A stretch of 20,096 nt of DNA from an uncultured Desulfomonile sp. (GTDB taxonomy: Bacteria; Desulfobacterota; Desulfomonilia; Desulfomonilales; Desulfomonilaceae), in NCBI GenBank assembly GCA_937915285.1, contig CALDNG010000461.1, positions 1 through 20,096 of the forward strand. The letters run 5' to 3'. Position numbers and translations under genes: made by a program. Shown here one piece after another: positions 7,986-15,964 of this stretch. Under the pieces are notes generated by a model that saw only the letters and a list, made by a program, of their open reading frames with translations, did no database searches and was not told the DNA's origin. Numbering within the stretch: the first letter of the stretch is position 1; each line of letters opens with the position of its first letter.

Positions 7986-8651
7986 TCAGTTTATGCTTGC
8001 AAGCATCTTTTTGATGAATTCAAAGTTAGCCTGAACATTGGGCGCGCCCTGAACTGCAGGTCCGTGGCCGGGAACCAGCAATTCGATCTTGAGCCTGGAT
8101 AATTCATCAACACTCTTTTTGAGCAGTTTGGGGTTTCCACCAGGTAGATCGACTCTGCCCACGCTCTTCATGAACACAGTGTCCCCAGTAAACAGGACCT
8201 TGTATTTTGGCCAGTAAATGCTGATTCCACCGGGACTGTGCCCTGGGGTCATGATGATCTCGAAATCATGTTTGCCGAGGGTCAGGTTTCCATCTCGCAG
8301 GTAAAAATCAATATCGAGCGCGGGCATCTTTTTCCCGTGACTTGCGTACCAGGCAGTTCCGGCGTCAATAATGTACCTTTCTTCCTCAAGGGACATGGCG
8401 AACTTGACTCCGGCTTTTTTGAGGGGTAGCGCTCCCTCGAGATGATCCGGATGCCCGTGAGTGCAGATTACCAGTTTGAGTTTTTGTGGATCGAAACCGT
8501 CCTGTTGGATTTTCTGGAACAGGCTACCGACATGTTTAGCCAGTCCTGGGTCGATGATGAGGGGAACCTTTCCATCAATTACAATAGTATTGCAATTGTT
8601 CTCCCTGGGGTTTGACCAAAGAAACAAATAAAGATGCTCGGATATTCTCAT
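7986..8651 (-). CDS. Metallo-beta-lactamase-fold hydrolase (glyoxalase II-like)
   Basis: Binuclear-metal hydrolase of the MBL superfamily; the substrate is not evident. The 221 residues carry all metal ligands: THGHPDH (His65, His67, Asp69, His70), TPGHSPGG (His138), FTGDTVF (Asp157) and PGHGP (His196). The compact form with GHSPGG and GDTVF resembles hydroxyacylglutathione-hydrolase/thioesterase-like members rather than lactamases or RNA nucleases, and no signal peptide is present. The start ATG has only a weak CCAGG sequence before it. The FmdE-like gene lies 67 bases upstream on the same strand, probably in one transcript, which hints at a shared role. Confidence 0.9.
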   Translation of the reverse strand: MRISEHLYLFLWSNPRENNCNTIVIDGKVPLIIDPGLAKHVGSLFQKIQQDGFDPQKLKLVICTHGHPDHLEGALPLKKAGVKFAMSLEEERYIIDAGTAWYASHGKKMPALDIDFYLRDGNLTLGKHDFEIIMTPGHSPGGISIYWPKYKVLFTGDTVFMKSVGRVDLPGGNPKLLKKSVDELSRLKIELLVPGHGPAVQGAPNVQANFEFIKKMLASIN

Positions 8652-8718
8652 TTGGGCCTGGCCTCGAAGCGTCAGGATGCCGCGGAGTGGGCGTTTAACC
8701 GCATTCTGGAAACCATTT

Positions 8719-9327
8719 TTAGCTTACTTCGATTTCGCACTGTTTGCAAATCATGTTGTTGCCTCTTTTAACCATGCGGCTGACCATTGCGTGTTCGCCA
8801 CATATTGAACAGGCCCTGGTTTCGACGATGACTGCTTCCGGTGGAGGTGGCGTATCTATTTCCGTGATTTCAAAAATCTCGGACGGGTCAGACTTGATCA
8901 ATAATGTGATGGACCTGTTTCGCAGTTTCTTGAATTCCTCAATTTCTTCGGGAGTCGCAATCCCTGAATCGATTTTTTGGCGTAATGATCTCATGGTTGA
9001 ACGCAGGGGCATTTCACCTTTGAGAGCGACTCTGACAGCTTTGCCAGAAGTCCTGTCGTAAAATGTGTAAACCTGCTTGCCCCAGTCCCTGAAAACAAGG
9101 TTTCCTTTCCCAAAAGTGCATCCCAGCAATTTCTGGACTGCATCCACCGCACAAGAATCATTTTCGACAACCGTGACTATTTCTTCATCCTCGGACGCGT
9201 TCATCTGAACTATTTTCTGACCGGCTTTTACTGCAGCGTAACCTATAGCCAAGCCTGGACAGACGTGACCGTGGAATTCAACACATTCTTTGAAATCCTT
9301 GGGATAATTCTCAATATCCAGCATCAT
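8719..9327 (-). CDS. FmdE-domain protein with C-terminal zinc finger
   Basis: The FmdE domain (about 10-135) is named after subunit E of archaeal molybdenum formylmethanofuran dehydrogenase, but bacterial versions occur without methanogenesis and their role is not settled. Seen: FHGHVCPGLAIGY (18-30), ENDSCAVDAVQ (55-65, Cys59) and GCTFGKGNL (69-77), which are the conserved His/Cys clusters expected to bind metal. A C-terminal four-cysteine finger, CSIC (173-176) and CKQC (194-197), is of the TraR/DksA-like C4 type seen in these proteins. It is 202 residues long and cytoplasmic. AGAGGAG precedes the tandem ATG-ATG; either Met may be used. It sits between a Nudix gene and a hydrolase on the same strand. 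A link to molybdenum or formate metabolism is only inference. Confidence 0.88.
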   Translation of the reverse strand: MMLDIENYPKDFKECVEFHGHVCPGLAIGYAAVKAGQKIVQMNASEDEEIVTVVENDSCAVDAVQKLLGCTFGKGNLVFRDWGKQVYTFYDRTSGKAVRVALKGEMPLRSTMRSLRQKIDSGIATPEEIEEFKKLRNRSITLLIKSDPSEIFEITEIDTPPPPEAVIVETRACSICGEHAMVSRMVKRGNNMICKQCEIEVS

Positions 9328-9473
9328 TCGACTCCTCTCTAAATATCCACAACAGTGTGCGGCCCCGTCTTACAAGCCCACCGTAAAGTTCGCATGCAGG
9401 CGGCTGTATAACCATTGAAAACGGCCCTTACTGACTCCGAACAAAGGTTCTACCAAGTCCGGACGGTGCAAAT

Positions 9474-10070
9474 CTAGTAATCCACCAGTTCGACCATGTG
9501 CTTCAGTATACGTGCGGTAGCTCCCCAGATATTGTGGCCGTTCCATCTGTAAGAGATGACCTCTATCGGTTCTCCTTTGATAATCCAGGTATCCTCTGAG
9601 CGACGCTGCGGGTCAAAAAATACCTCCAGCGGTACGGCTAGCAACCCGGCTATCTCCCTTTCGCTGGTTTTGAACTCATAAGGATACGGAATTACACCAA
9701 CAAATGGTGAAACACGGAATTTTGTCGCAACTGTGTAGAAGTCGTCAAGCTCTCCGATTACCCTAATGTCAGCGGTCTTTATCCCTACCTCTTCTGAGGT
9801 TTCCCTGAGCGCGCAGTGTTCTTCGTTGCGGTCAGTGGGGTCCAGCTTCCCACCCGGGAACGAAATCTCGCCCCTGTGATGCTCAACCTGATCCGAACGC
9901 TTTGTCAGAAGAATATGAGGTAAGCCTTCCTTTTCGAAAAGGGGGACCAGGACAGCAGCGCTTATCAGGCCATCTCCCGGCAATTTCATCTTTGGCCTGC
10001 CCGAAATGACTCTTGCCAGTTCTTCCTCGAATGCGTCTATTGAATGATAAAGGATCTTTTTGCTGGTCAT
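9474..10070 (-). CDS. Nudix hydrolase, CoA pyrophosphatase type
   Basis: Predicted to cleave CoA or related nucleotides at the pyrophosphate bond. The CoA-specific signature LLTKRSDQVEHHRGEISFPGG (54-74) runs into the Nudix box, which shows GG (73-74), Asp80, RE (89-90), EE (93-94) and Gly96, with the acidic metal ligands intact and the spacing usual for this subfamily. At 198 residues its length fits. No clear Shine-Dalgarno precedes the ATG, though a minus-strand TATAAT lies about 41 bases upstream (plus coordinates 10111-10116) without a good -35. It is 110 bases downstream of the exoribonuclease gene and 146 bases upstream of the FmdE gene, same strand. Other Nudix substrates cannot be excluded. 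Confidence 0.92.
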   Translation of the reverse strand: MTSKKILYHSIDAFEEELARVISGRPKMKLPGDGLISAAVLVPLFEKEGLPHILLTKRSDQVEHHRGEISFPGGKLDPTDRNEEHCALRETSEEVGIKTADIRVIGELDDFYTVATKFRVSPFVGVIPYPYEFKTSEREIAGLLAVPLEVFFDPQRRSEDTWIIKGEPIEVISYRWNGHNIWGATARILKHMVELVDY

Positions 10071-10180
10071 GTCAGATTCGATAACGTCCGATTAGTTTTT
10101 AGGTTTGGCGATTATAGGCCAAGAGCTTGTTCACAGCGCGCCGCTTTACCTTGATTAGCTGCCACCAAGAGAAATGTGTA

Positions 10181-12181
10181 TTACAAATGCCTCACCAGTG
10201 TCATGGTTAACCTGTCGGCCCTCGGATTTACTTTCTCAATCTTGCCGACGACCCTGTCATAGGCCGTGAGATTGTTGTTAGAGGCCGTTAGCAGGGCCGC
10301 ATTGAATCCGTAATCGGTTATCTGGGCCAGATAGAAACGGGGAAAACGATGAAGCACTATAAGTTCGAATTCCTGATCTTTCTTGGTAGACAGGAATTTG
10401 AGAAAATAATAACGCAATCTTTCTCTTTCCAGAATAGCCGCCCTGTCCAGCCTGTAAGATATTTCAGATAATATAAGATCCAGTTCCTCCGAATCCAATG
10501 GAGGTTCTGCGGCATTCAGGGCAGACTTGATCTGCCTTTGCATCAGGAGATCGGTGTAACGTCTCAGAGGTGATGTGGCGGTAATATAAAGTGGCAGTCC
10601 CAATGAAGAATGCGCTTCAGGGGTCAATCCCAAAGATCCCCGAGCAAGTACCTTCTTGCTCCTGTATGAGGACACCGGATCGTATTTTTCCGAAAGTTCC
10701 ACATGTTCAAGTGGAGGTGGTTGACTCCTGTAAATGGCTGGAATGTTGCGCTCTTTAAGAAATTGAGCGAACAGGCTGTTTGCCATGATCATCAATTCTG
10801 AGACCAGAATCTGCGAAGGGTTTTCCCTGTCCCTGACAGATACTTCTATCTCACCTGAGGAGGTATCGACATGTACAGATAGCTCGGGATCACGGAAAAT
10901 CAGGGCGCCGGCGGCCAGTCTCTGGGATCGCAAAGCCAATGCCACTTCCAGCATTTTTGACTCTTTGGAGCCTGGCTCAACAATCAGGCGGTCAGCTTCT
11001 TCGTATGTCAGGGCCTGCTCAACCCGGACGATAGATCGTAAAATTTTGTAGTCCCTCATTTTGAGGTCAGGGCCGAATCTTGCCACAACACTTACCGCGG
11101 GTCTTTTCTCTTCATGAGTCAGGCTAGCTGAGAATTCCGACAGAACTGGCGGCATCATCGGAATCATGAGGTCAGGAAAGTAAATGGAGGTGGCTCTCTG
11201 GCGTATGTCTTTCTCTAATTCCGAATCCCTGTCTATGAAATGCGTAACATCAGTGATATGAACTCCGACAAGAATATCGTCGCCGTCTAGCTCCATTGAG
11301 ATGGCGTCATCGACATCGCGTGTATATGAGGAATCTATCGAGATAACACCTTCCCCATAATAGGCTTGAACCTCCTCTGGCAGTGGCCTTGAGGCGGCCT
11401 TTTCGGCCTCGGCTACGATGTCAGTCGAAAAATGGACAGGAACGGCTTCCGCTTTAAGCCTGATGTTTTCATCCTGCGACCAGACCCCCAATGTCACGAG
11501 AACCCTGAAGGGGTCCCACGTGCCGTTCAGTCCGGCCTGGTTGAAAATGTCCCTGACTTTCTTAACAGTGTTCCATTCCCTACCGAGGTAGGCTGCGTTT
11601 TCGAGCGTTTGCACAAGACTCTTGGGGACGTCTTCAGGACTGACTGGAAGCGAATCCCTGATTCTTGCCAGAAATCCGGCATAGGTTGCAACTGTCTGTT
11701 TTCTCTCCAGCTCCTTGAGTCTTCTTGTTATCTCATGCTCCACCTGTTCCGGTGATAAAACTTCAACTACTCCAGGCTTGGATTTGAAATAGGTCTTGTC
11801 TTCTATTACCGCCCTGAGCAGCGCGGACGTGGAGTTAGTATCATTCCTTGATCCAAATACCAGTTCGGCAAGATCATTTATGGCGAACTCAGACTCTTCC
11901 TGACCTATCACTTCCCAAAGCTCTTTGAGATCGATCTGCGCCTTCAATGACTCCCTGATGGCATTGATTTCCTTAAGCCTGGAGACGAGATCAGCCCGGG
12001 AGGACTGATCATTGAGCATTCTGTCAACACCGTGTGTCAAAACTCTAGCCGCTGATATCTTGACATCCTTGCCCATGTCATTCAGAAGCTTCAGGCGGTT
12101 CTCCTCAAACCCCATGACCACACCACAGGTGACTTTTGCGTTGTCGAAGTAATCAATAATGTCGAATCTCGAAAAATTCAT
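10181..12181 (-). CDS. RNB-domain 3'-5' exoribonuclease (RNase II/R family)
   Basis: Predicted to degrade RNA processively from the 3' end. The RNB catalytic domain covers about 270-590. The four metal-binding acids are present with the RNase II spacing (Asp283, Asp289, Asp291, Asp292 in SIDSSYTRDVDDAIS), and the downstream ATSPLRRYTDLLMQRQ (535-550) supplies the catalytic arginine region. The N-terminal about 250 residues do not show the standard pair of cold-shock domains; they begin with a small beta-rich region and continue as helical sequence. The C-terminal 70 residues may be a reduced S1-like domain. With 666 residues it resembles the shorter RNB proteins of cyanobacteria, plastids and Desulfobacterota more than RNase R itself. 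AGAGGT precedes the ATG. A TTGACA promoter candidate lies about 170 bases upstream. Confidence 0.93.
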   Translation of the reverse strand: MNFSRFDIIDYFDNAKVTCGVVMGFEENRLKLLNDMGKDVKISAARVLTHGVDRMLNDQSSRADLVSRLKEINAIRESLKAQIDLKELWEVIGQEESEFAINDLAELVFGSRNDTNSTSALLRAVIEDKTYFKSKPGVVEVLSPEQVEHEITRRLKELERKQTVATYAGFLARIRDSLPVSPEDVPKSLVQTLENAAYLGREWNTVKKVRDIFNQAGLNGTWDPFRVLVTLGVWSQDENIRLKAEAVPVHFSTDIVAEAEKAASRPLPEEVQAYYGEGVISIDSSYTRDVDDAISMELDGDDILVGVHITDVTHFIDRDSELEKDIRQRATSIYFPDLMIPMMPPVLSEFSASLTHEEKRPAVSVVARFGPDLKMRDYKILRSIVRVEQALTYEEADRLIVEPGSKESKMLEVALALRSQRLAAGALIFRDPELSVHVDTSSGEIEVSVRDRENPSQILVSELMIMANSLFAQFLKERNIPAIYRSQPPPLEHVELSEKYDPVSSYRSKKVLARGSLGLTPEAHSSLGLPLYITATSPLRRYTDLLMQRQIKSALNAAEPPLDSEELDLILSEISYRLDRAAILERERLRYYFLKFLSTKKDQEFELIVLHRFPRFYLAQITDYGFNAALLTASNNNLTAYDRVVGKIEKVNPRADRLTMTLVRHL

Positions 12182-12352
12182 AAATACCTCTGGGATAGTG
12201 GTACCATTTCCACCCTCTGTTCTGAGATGACAGTAAGACGCTATCTATTCCATGAACTGGTTAAAAAGAATTTACGCCGGCAAACAGTGGGCTTCGGAAA
12301 GTTGAAATCCGGGGCCAAAAAGTTCCTCTCAGGCACAAATCCAGGAAGACAA

Positions 12353-12382
12353 TTTAGACCTCATTAGGTCCTGTTTTGTCAA
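12353..12382 (-). promoter_or_regulatory. Candidate promoter with overlapping dyad for the RNB gene
   Basis: On the minus strand, TTGACA (12377-12382) is followed after 18 bases by TCTAAA (12353-12358). Between them and into the -10 lies a dyad, GACCT-CATT-AGGTC (12357-12370). It would give a leader of roughly 165 bases before the RNB start at 12181. The dyad could be an operator. Assigned from sequence only. Confidence 0.45.
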
Positions 12383-12502
12383 GGAGCCGATCCTTATGCT
12401 CCATAAGGCAATTTAACAAGTTGTCAGGTTTTAAATCCATATTTTTTCCAAATTAAATAAAAAAATTTGCTAGATAGACCCGTCAGTGTTTACAGGGGCC
12501 TT

Positions 12503-12530
12503 TTGTGTGGATCAAGATATCATTTATAGA
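12503..12530 (+). promoter_or_regulatory. Candidate promoter for the gmhA-like gene
   Basis: TTGTGT (12503-12508) and TATAGA (12525-12530) are separated by 16 bases on the plus strand, upstream of the isomerase gene. Both hexamers are imperfect, so this is tentative. Confidence 0.3.
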
Positions 12531-12557
12531 TTCATATTAAGAGCTTATTGTGATAAA

Positions 12558-12577
12558 TCATGTAGGTGAATACATGA
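12558..12577 (+). promoter_or_regulatory. Hairpin holding a Shine-Dalgarno in its loop
   Basis: TCATGTA (12558-12564) pairs with TACATGA (12571-12577), leaving the loop GGTGAA, which is Shine-Dalgarno-like; the second arm contains an ATG (12574). That ATG opens an eight-codon frame ending at 12600, across the proposed TTG start of the isomerase gene. It could be a leader peptide or translational control element, or a DNA operator. Confidence 0.35.
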
Positions 12578-12589
12578 ATAGAAATAGCT

Positions 12590-13198
12590 TTGACCGATGA
12601 ACAGGTGGTAGGCGCTTTGAAAGACAGGATCAAGGAAATTTTTGAAGACAGCATCAGGGTGAAACAGCGTTTTCTGGAGGACCAGACACCGATTCTTGAA
12701 AAGTGTGTCAAAACAATCGCTGAATGTATGAAGAGCCAAGGCAAGCTTTTAATATTCGGTAACGGGGGGTCTGCCGCTGATGCCCAGCATCTCGCCGCAG
12801 AGTTTGTCAACCGTTACCTGACTGAACGGCCACCTCTGAGCGCAATTGCTCTAACAACTGACACTTCGGTCCTGACCGCTATAGGGAACGATTACGATTT
12901 TTCAGAGATATTTGAAAAACAAATAAAAGCGATTGGCAGAAATGGTGACGTGGCTTTAGGCATAAGCACCTCAGGCTCATCGGTGAATGTCGTAAAAGGG
13001 CTAGGTATGGCCCGAAAAATGGGTTTGACCACCATTGGGCTGGGCGGACCGCCTGAAGCACCCATGAAAGAAGTCAGTGACCTTTATCTGTCTGTTCACG
13101 GTTCCGTAACTCCCAGGGTCCAGGAGACCCAAATCGTAGTCGAACACATTCTGATAGAATTGGTTGATGCAGAGCTTTTTGGAGCCAGTCAATCCTGA
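12590..13198 (+). CDS. gmhA: SIS-domain sugar isomerase, GmhA-like (sedoheptulose-7-phosphate isomerase)
   Basis: GmhA converts sedoheptulose 7-phosphate to heptose 7-phosphate for lipopolysaccharide core heptose. The 202-residue protein shows GNGGSAADAQHLAAEF (57-72), STSGSS (126-131) and TPRVQETQ (174-181). The family zinc ligands appear conserved: His67, Glu71, Gln178 and His186. This favours GmhA over the related DiaA replication protein. No other heptose gene is in the window. The start is doubtful. TTG 12590 gives a normal N-terminus but lacks a close Shine-Dalgarno; the better-placed ATG at 12574 (AGGTGA before it) is in another frame that ends at 12600. A single-base frameshift joining the two frames, or translational coupling, would explain this. 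Confidence 0.82.
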   Translation: MTDEQVVGALKDRIKEIFEDSIRVKQRFLEDQTPILEKCVKTIAECMKSQGKLLIFGNGGSAADAQHLAAEFVNRYLTERPPLSAIALTTDTSVLTAIGNDYDFSEIFEKQIKAIGRNGDVALGISTSGSSVNVVKGLGMARKMGLTTIGLGGPPEAPMKEVSDLYLSVHGSVTPRVQETQIVVEHILIELVDAELFGASQS

Positions 13199-13200
13199 GA

Positions 13201-13235
13201 AGTTGTTCGGGGAATTGTGGGATTGGCAAACAACT
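13201..13235 (+). other. Inverted repeat in the leader of the Lon-like gene
   Basis: AGTTGTT (13201-13207) and AACAACT (13229-13235) can form a 7-bp stem with a 21-base loop, just after the isomerase stop and 50 bases before the protease start. No T-tract follows directly. It could be a leader structure or an operator. Confidence 0.3.
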
Positions 13236-13285
13236 ACTTAAAAAAAGCCCCTTTTTCATAAACTTAATACATAGGGAATGCAATA

Positions 13286-15784
13286 ATGAGTGATTTAAAA
13301 GAAAAACTCAAACTGGTTTGGCAGGATCTTAGCTGGTTGGGTCCGTCTGAAGGACTGATCACAGGAACTACTGCGTCAGTCGTAGCGCAATCTGACATCA
13401 TAGGGCAAGAGAGAGCGGTGAAGGCCATCAACCTGGGACTGGCCATGAAAAGTCACGGCTATAACATATTCGCGTCCGGTATAAACGGGACAGGCAGGAC
13501 TGTCACTGTAACGAAACTTCTCGAAGAATTTAACGTAGGTGGGCCGATACCAAATGATCTTTGCTATGTCCACAATTTCAAGAATGTGGATCAACCCCGT
13601 CTTATTGCTACTCCGGCCGGTCAGGGATCAGTATTCAGAGATCAGATTTCCGATCTGGTCAACTCACTCAAAAAGAAAATACCTGCGATCTTTGAAAGTG
13701 AAGAATTTCAGGCTGCGCGCAACGAGATAGTGAATAGACACATGGGGGCTCAGAAGGCCCTGTTCAAGAACTTTGAATCCAAGGTTACATCGCATAACTT
13801 CATGATGGTTCAGGTTCAAGTCGGACCTTTCACGCGTCCAGACCTAGCTCCTGTCATAGTGGGCAATCCCATGAAGATAGAGCAACTTGAAGCCCTGGTC
13901 GAAGAAGGTAAATTTTCGGGAGACGAACTCGCCAAGCTCAAGAATACATACAAAGAACTTTCGCAGGAGATGGAAAAAATATTCAAGGCGGCCAGGGACA
14001 TCGACAAAACCATTCAGGAAGATCTGGAGAAGCTTGGCAAGGAGTGGGTGGAGCCTTTGCTGAAAGATCTTCTGTCGCCAATCCGCGAACAGAGGCAAGA
14101 GGAGTCGGCAAAAATTTATCTTGATGAGATAGAAATCGACATCATGCTACATCTGGACAGATTCAGGCCGCGTCTGGTTACTCCACCACCTGGACAGGAG
14201 GCTGCAGGTTCTCCGGTATTGCTTCCCCCCGACCCCTCCCAGTTGCGCAATTATGAGGTGAATGTACTTGTAGATAATTCTGAGACTACCAAGCCTCCAG
14301 TTGTTGTAGAAACTACCCCCACATTCAGGAACCTGTTCGGGACGATTGAGAGAGTGATCGACCAACAGGGGGTATGGTATTCGGATTATCGCCACATTAA
14401 GGCGGGCAGTCTGCTAAAAGCCAATGGTGGCTACCTTGTCATAAATTCTCGTGACCTTCTGATGGAGCCCGGAGGTTGGCAGACTCTCAAACGAAGTCTA
14501 AGAAATCAGGTCACAGAAATTCAGACTGAGCCTTACAGTTTCATTTTCAACTCTGCTCTCAAGCCTCAGAGCATCCCCATCAATCTCAAGGTGATAATGA
14601 TAGGGGACCCTGAAATATATGACCTTCTGCACTGGTATGACGAAGATTTCCGGAAGATATTCAAAATCAAGGCCGATTTTGACTCTTCAATGTCCAACAG
14701 CGAGACTAACATTCAGAAACTGGTAGGTTTTCTGGCGCGAATAATTGAGGATGAAGGACTTTTACCAGCAGACGCTTCGGCAGTCGAGGCTGTCGCCAAG
14801 CTGGCAATACGGTGGGCCGGCCGCAAGAAAAAGATCACTGCGCAATTCGAACGGATTGCAGATTTGTTACGAGAGTCTGACCATGTTGCGCGTAAATCCG
14901 GATGTGAGGTGATCACTGCTCAAAATGTCGAAAGCGCAAACAAGGACCGCATAGAACGTGTCAGCATGTATGAGGACAAGGTCCAGGAATTCATTGAGGA
15001 CGGGATAATAATGATCGACACTCAGGGTGGGAGAATAGGCCAAATAAATGGACTAAGCGTATATTCCCTGCCAGAATTCTCTTTTGGACGTCCATCACGC
15101 ATCACCGTCAAGACAAGTATGGGTAAATCCGGGATAATAAGCATAGAGAAAGAAGCGGAGTTATCAGGATCGAGTTATGACAAGGGTGTGCTTATACTCA
15201 CCGGCTTTCTCCGTGATAGATTTGCGCAGAACAAGCCTCTCAATCTCACGGCCAGCATAACATTCGAACAGTCCTATTCCGGTGTTGATGGAGATTCGGC
15301 CTCATCAACCGAGCTGTATGCCCTCATGAGTTCGTTGGCTGGTTTGCCTATAGACCAGGGAATAGCAGTCACCGGTAGCGTGAACCAGCATGGAGAGGTT
15401 CAGGCGATAGGAGGAGTAAATCAGAAGATCGAGGGCTTTTACAAGGTTTGCAAGGCAAAGGGCTTGACCGGAAAACAGGGTGTCATGATTCCTCGCACAA
15501 ACATTGGCGACCTGGCTCTGGCCCAGGAAGTGATTGACTCGGTAAAAGACGGTTCCTTCAGCGTATGGGCTGTGGAATCCGTAGATCAGGGCATTGAAAT
15601 TGTGACGGGCATTCCTGCCGGTGAAAAAGATGCAGAAGGGTTGTATCCGGAAGGGACAGTCAATTTCCTTGTAGATAAACGCCTCGAAGATCTTGCCAAG
15701 GGCCTCAAGGAATTTGAAGAGGGACCGGACGAGGAAGAAGTAGAGGAAGAAGAGCAGCCTGAATCCTCGGGATGTGATTGCTGA
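13286..15784 (+). CDS. Lon-like ATP-dependent serine protease (AAA_32 type)
   Basis: Cytoplasmic AAA+ protease related to archaeal LonB and to the AAA_32 group, expected to degrade misfolded or regulatory proteins. The 832 residues contain an ATPase module with Walker A-like GINGTGRT (65-72), in which Arg71 replaces the usual Lys, and a degenerate Walker B (GGYLVINSRDLL, 381-392), both typical of this group. A long helical, coiled-coil-like insertion lies at about 120-290. The C-terminal Lon protease domain has the Ser671/Lys714 dyad (GDSAS; GGVNQK), spaced 43 residues as in Lon. It ends in an acidic stretch (808-823) and GCDC. Unlike classical Lon there is no N-terminal LAN domain. It lies 87 bases after the isomerase gene and is followed by a terminator and rpoH. 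The Shine-Dalgarno is weak (AGGGAA). Confidence 0.93.
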   Translation: MSDLKEKLKLVWQDLSWLGPSEGLITGTTASVVAQSDIIGQERAVKAINLGLAMKSHGYNIFASGINGTGRTVTVTKLLEEFNVGGPIPNDLCYVHNFKNVDQPRLIATPAGQGSVFRDQISDLVNSLKKKIPAIFESEEFQAARNEIVNRHMGAQKALFKNFESKVTSHNFMMVQVQVGPFTRPDLAPVIVGNPMKIEQLEALVEEGKFSGDELAKLKNTYKELSQEMEKIFKAARDIDKTIQEDLEKLGKEWVEPLLKDLLSPIREQRQEESAKIYLDEIEIDIMLHLDRFRPRLVTPPPGQEAAGSPVLLPPDPSQLRNYEVNVLVDNSETTKPPVVVETTPTFRNLFGTIERVIDQQGVWYSDYRHIKAGSLLKANGGYLVINSRDLLMEPGGWQTLKRSLRNQVTEIQTEPYSFIFNSALKPQSIPINLKVIMIGDPEIYDLLHWYDEDFRKIFKIKADFDSSMSNSETNIQKLVGFLARIIEDEGLLPADASAVEAVAKLAIRWAGRKKKITAQFERIADLLRESDHVARKSGCEVITAQNVESANKDRIERVSMYEDKVQEFIEDGIIMIDTQGGRIGQINGLSVYSLPEFSFGRPSRITVKTSMGKSGIISIEKEAELSGSSYDKGVLILTGFLRDRFAQNKPLNLTASITFEQSYSGVDGDSASSTELYALMSSLAGLPIDQGIAVTGSVNQHGEVQAIGGVNQKIEGFYKVCKAKGLTGKQGVMIPRTNIGDLALAQEVIDSVKDGSFSVWAVESVDQGIEIVTGIPAGEKDAEGLYPEGTVNFLVDKRLEDLAKGLKEFEEGPDEEEVEEEEQPESSGCDC

Positions 15785-15809
15785 CAAGGAATCCTCAGTT
15801 TTAACCTTT

Positions 15810-15850
15810 ATGTTCGGCCGAACAGGAATCTGATAAATTCTGTTCAACAT
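15810..15850 (+). other. Palindrome and overlapping long hairpin after the Lon-like gene
   Basis: TGTTCGGCCGAACA (15811-15824) is a perfect 14-bp palindrome. Its right half can instead join a longer hairpin: ATGTT/AACAT (15810-15814 with 15846-15850), GAACAG/CTGTTC (15820-15825 with 15840-15845) and AAT/ATT, with a bulge. The two folds exclude each other. It may be an operator or RNA element; no function is known to me. Confidence 0.4.
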
Positions 15851-15863
15851 CCGTAGCCAATGG

Positions 15864-15889
15864 AGCCCGCAGTTTTTTGCGGGCTTTTT
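15864..15889 (+). terminator. Intrinsic terminator between the Lon-like gene and rpoH
   Basis: AGCCCGCA (15864-15871) pairs with TGCGGGCT (15878-15885), six-base loop, followed by five T. It lies 80 bases past the protease stop and about 75 bases before the rpoH start, so rpoH should have its own promoter in 15890-15950. I could not assign one. Confidence 0.9.
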
Positions 15890-15964
15890 ATTTGCCGGTT
15901 CATGAAACCTTTTGGACAGCGAAGCATCTTAATGTTTGCCGATGTATTTTGTCGGGAGGTTAAT

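Larger units (their letters stand above)
12182..12589. other. 408-base divergent intergenic region
   Basis: It separates the RNB gene (minus) from the GmhA-like gene (plus). No protein or RNA gene is recognised. Besides the two promoter candidates it holds a hairpin CCTTAT-GCTCC-ATAAGG (12392-12408) and an AT-rich tract around 12430-12470. Confidence 0.5.

Noticed and set aside
7741..8034. 97-codon plus-strand frame starting with TTG
   Set aside because: No motif, no proper start signal, runs antisense into the hydrolase gene, and the composition looks like random AT-rich DNA.
13237..13260. Possible sigma-32 promoter before the Lon-like gene (GCCCCTTTTT)
   Set aside because: No CTTGAA-type -35 at the required distance; only CTTAAA much too close.
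15305..15850. 181-codon open frame on the minus strand
   Set aside because: Lies antisense to the conserved protease domain of the Lon-like gene and shows no recognisable motif.
15860..15964. 35-codon N-terminal extension of RpoH
   Set aside because: It would be translated through the intrinsic terminator hairpin; ATG 15965 has a strong Shine-Dalgarno and gives the normal RpoH length.
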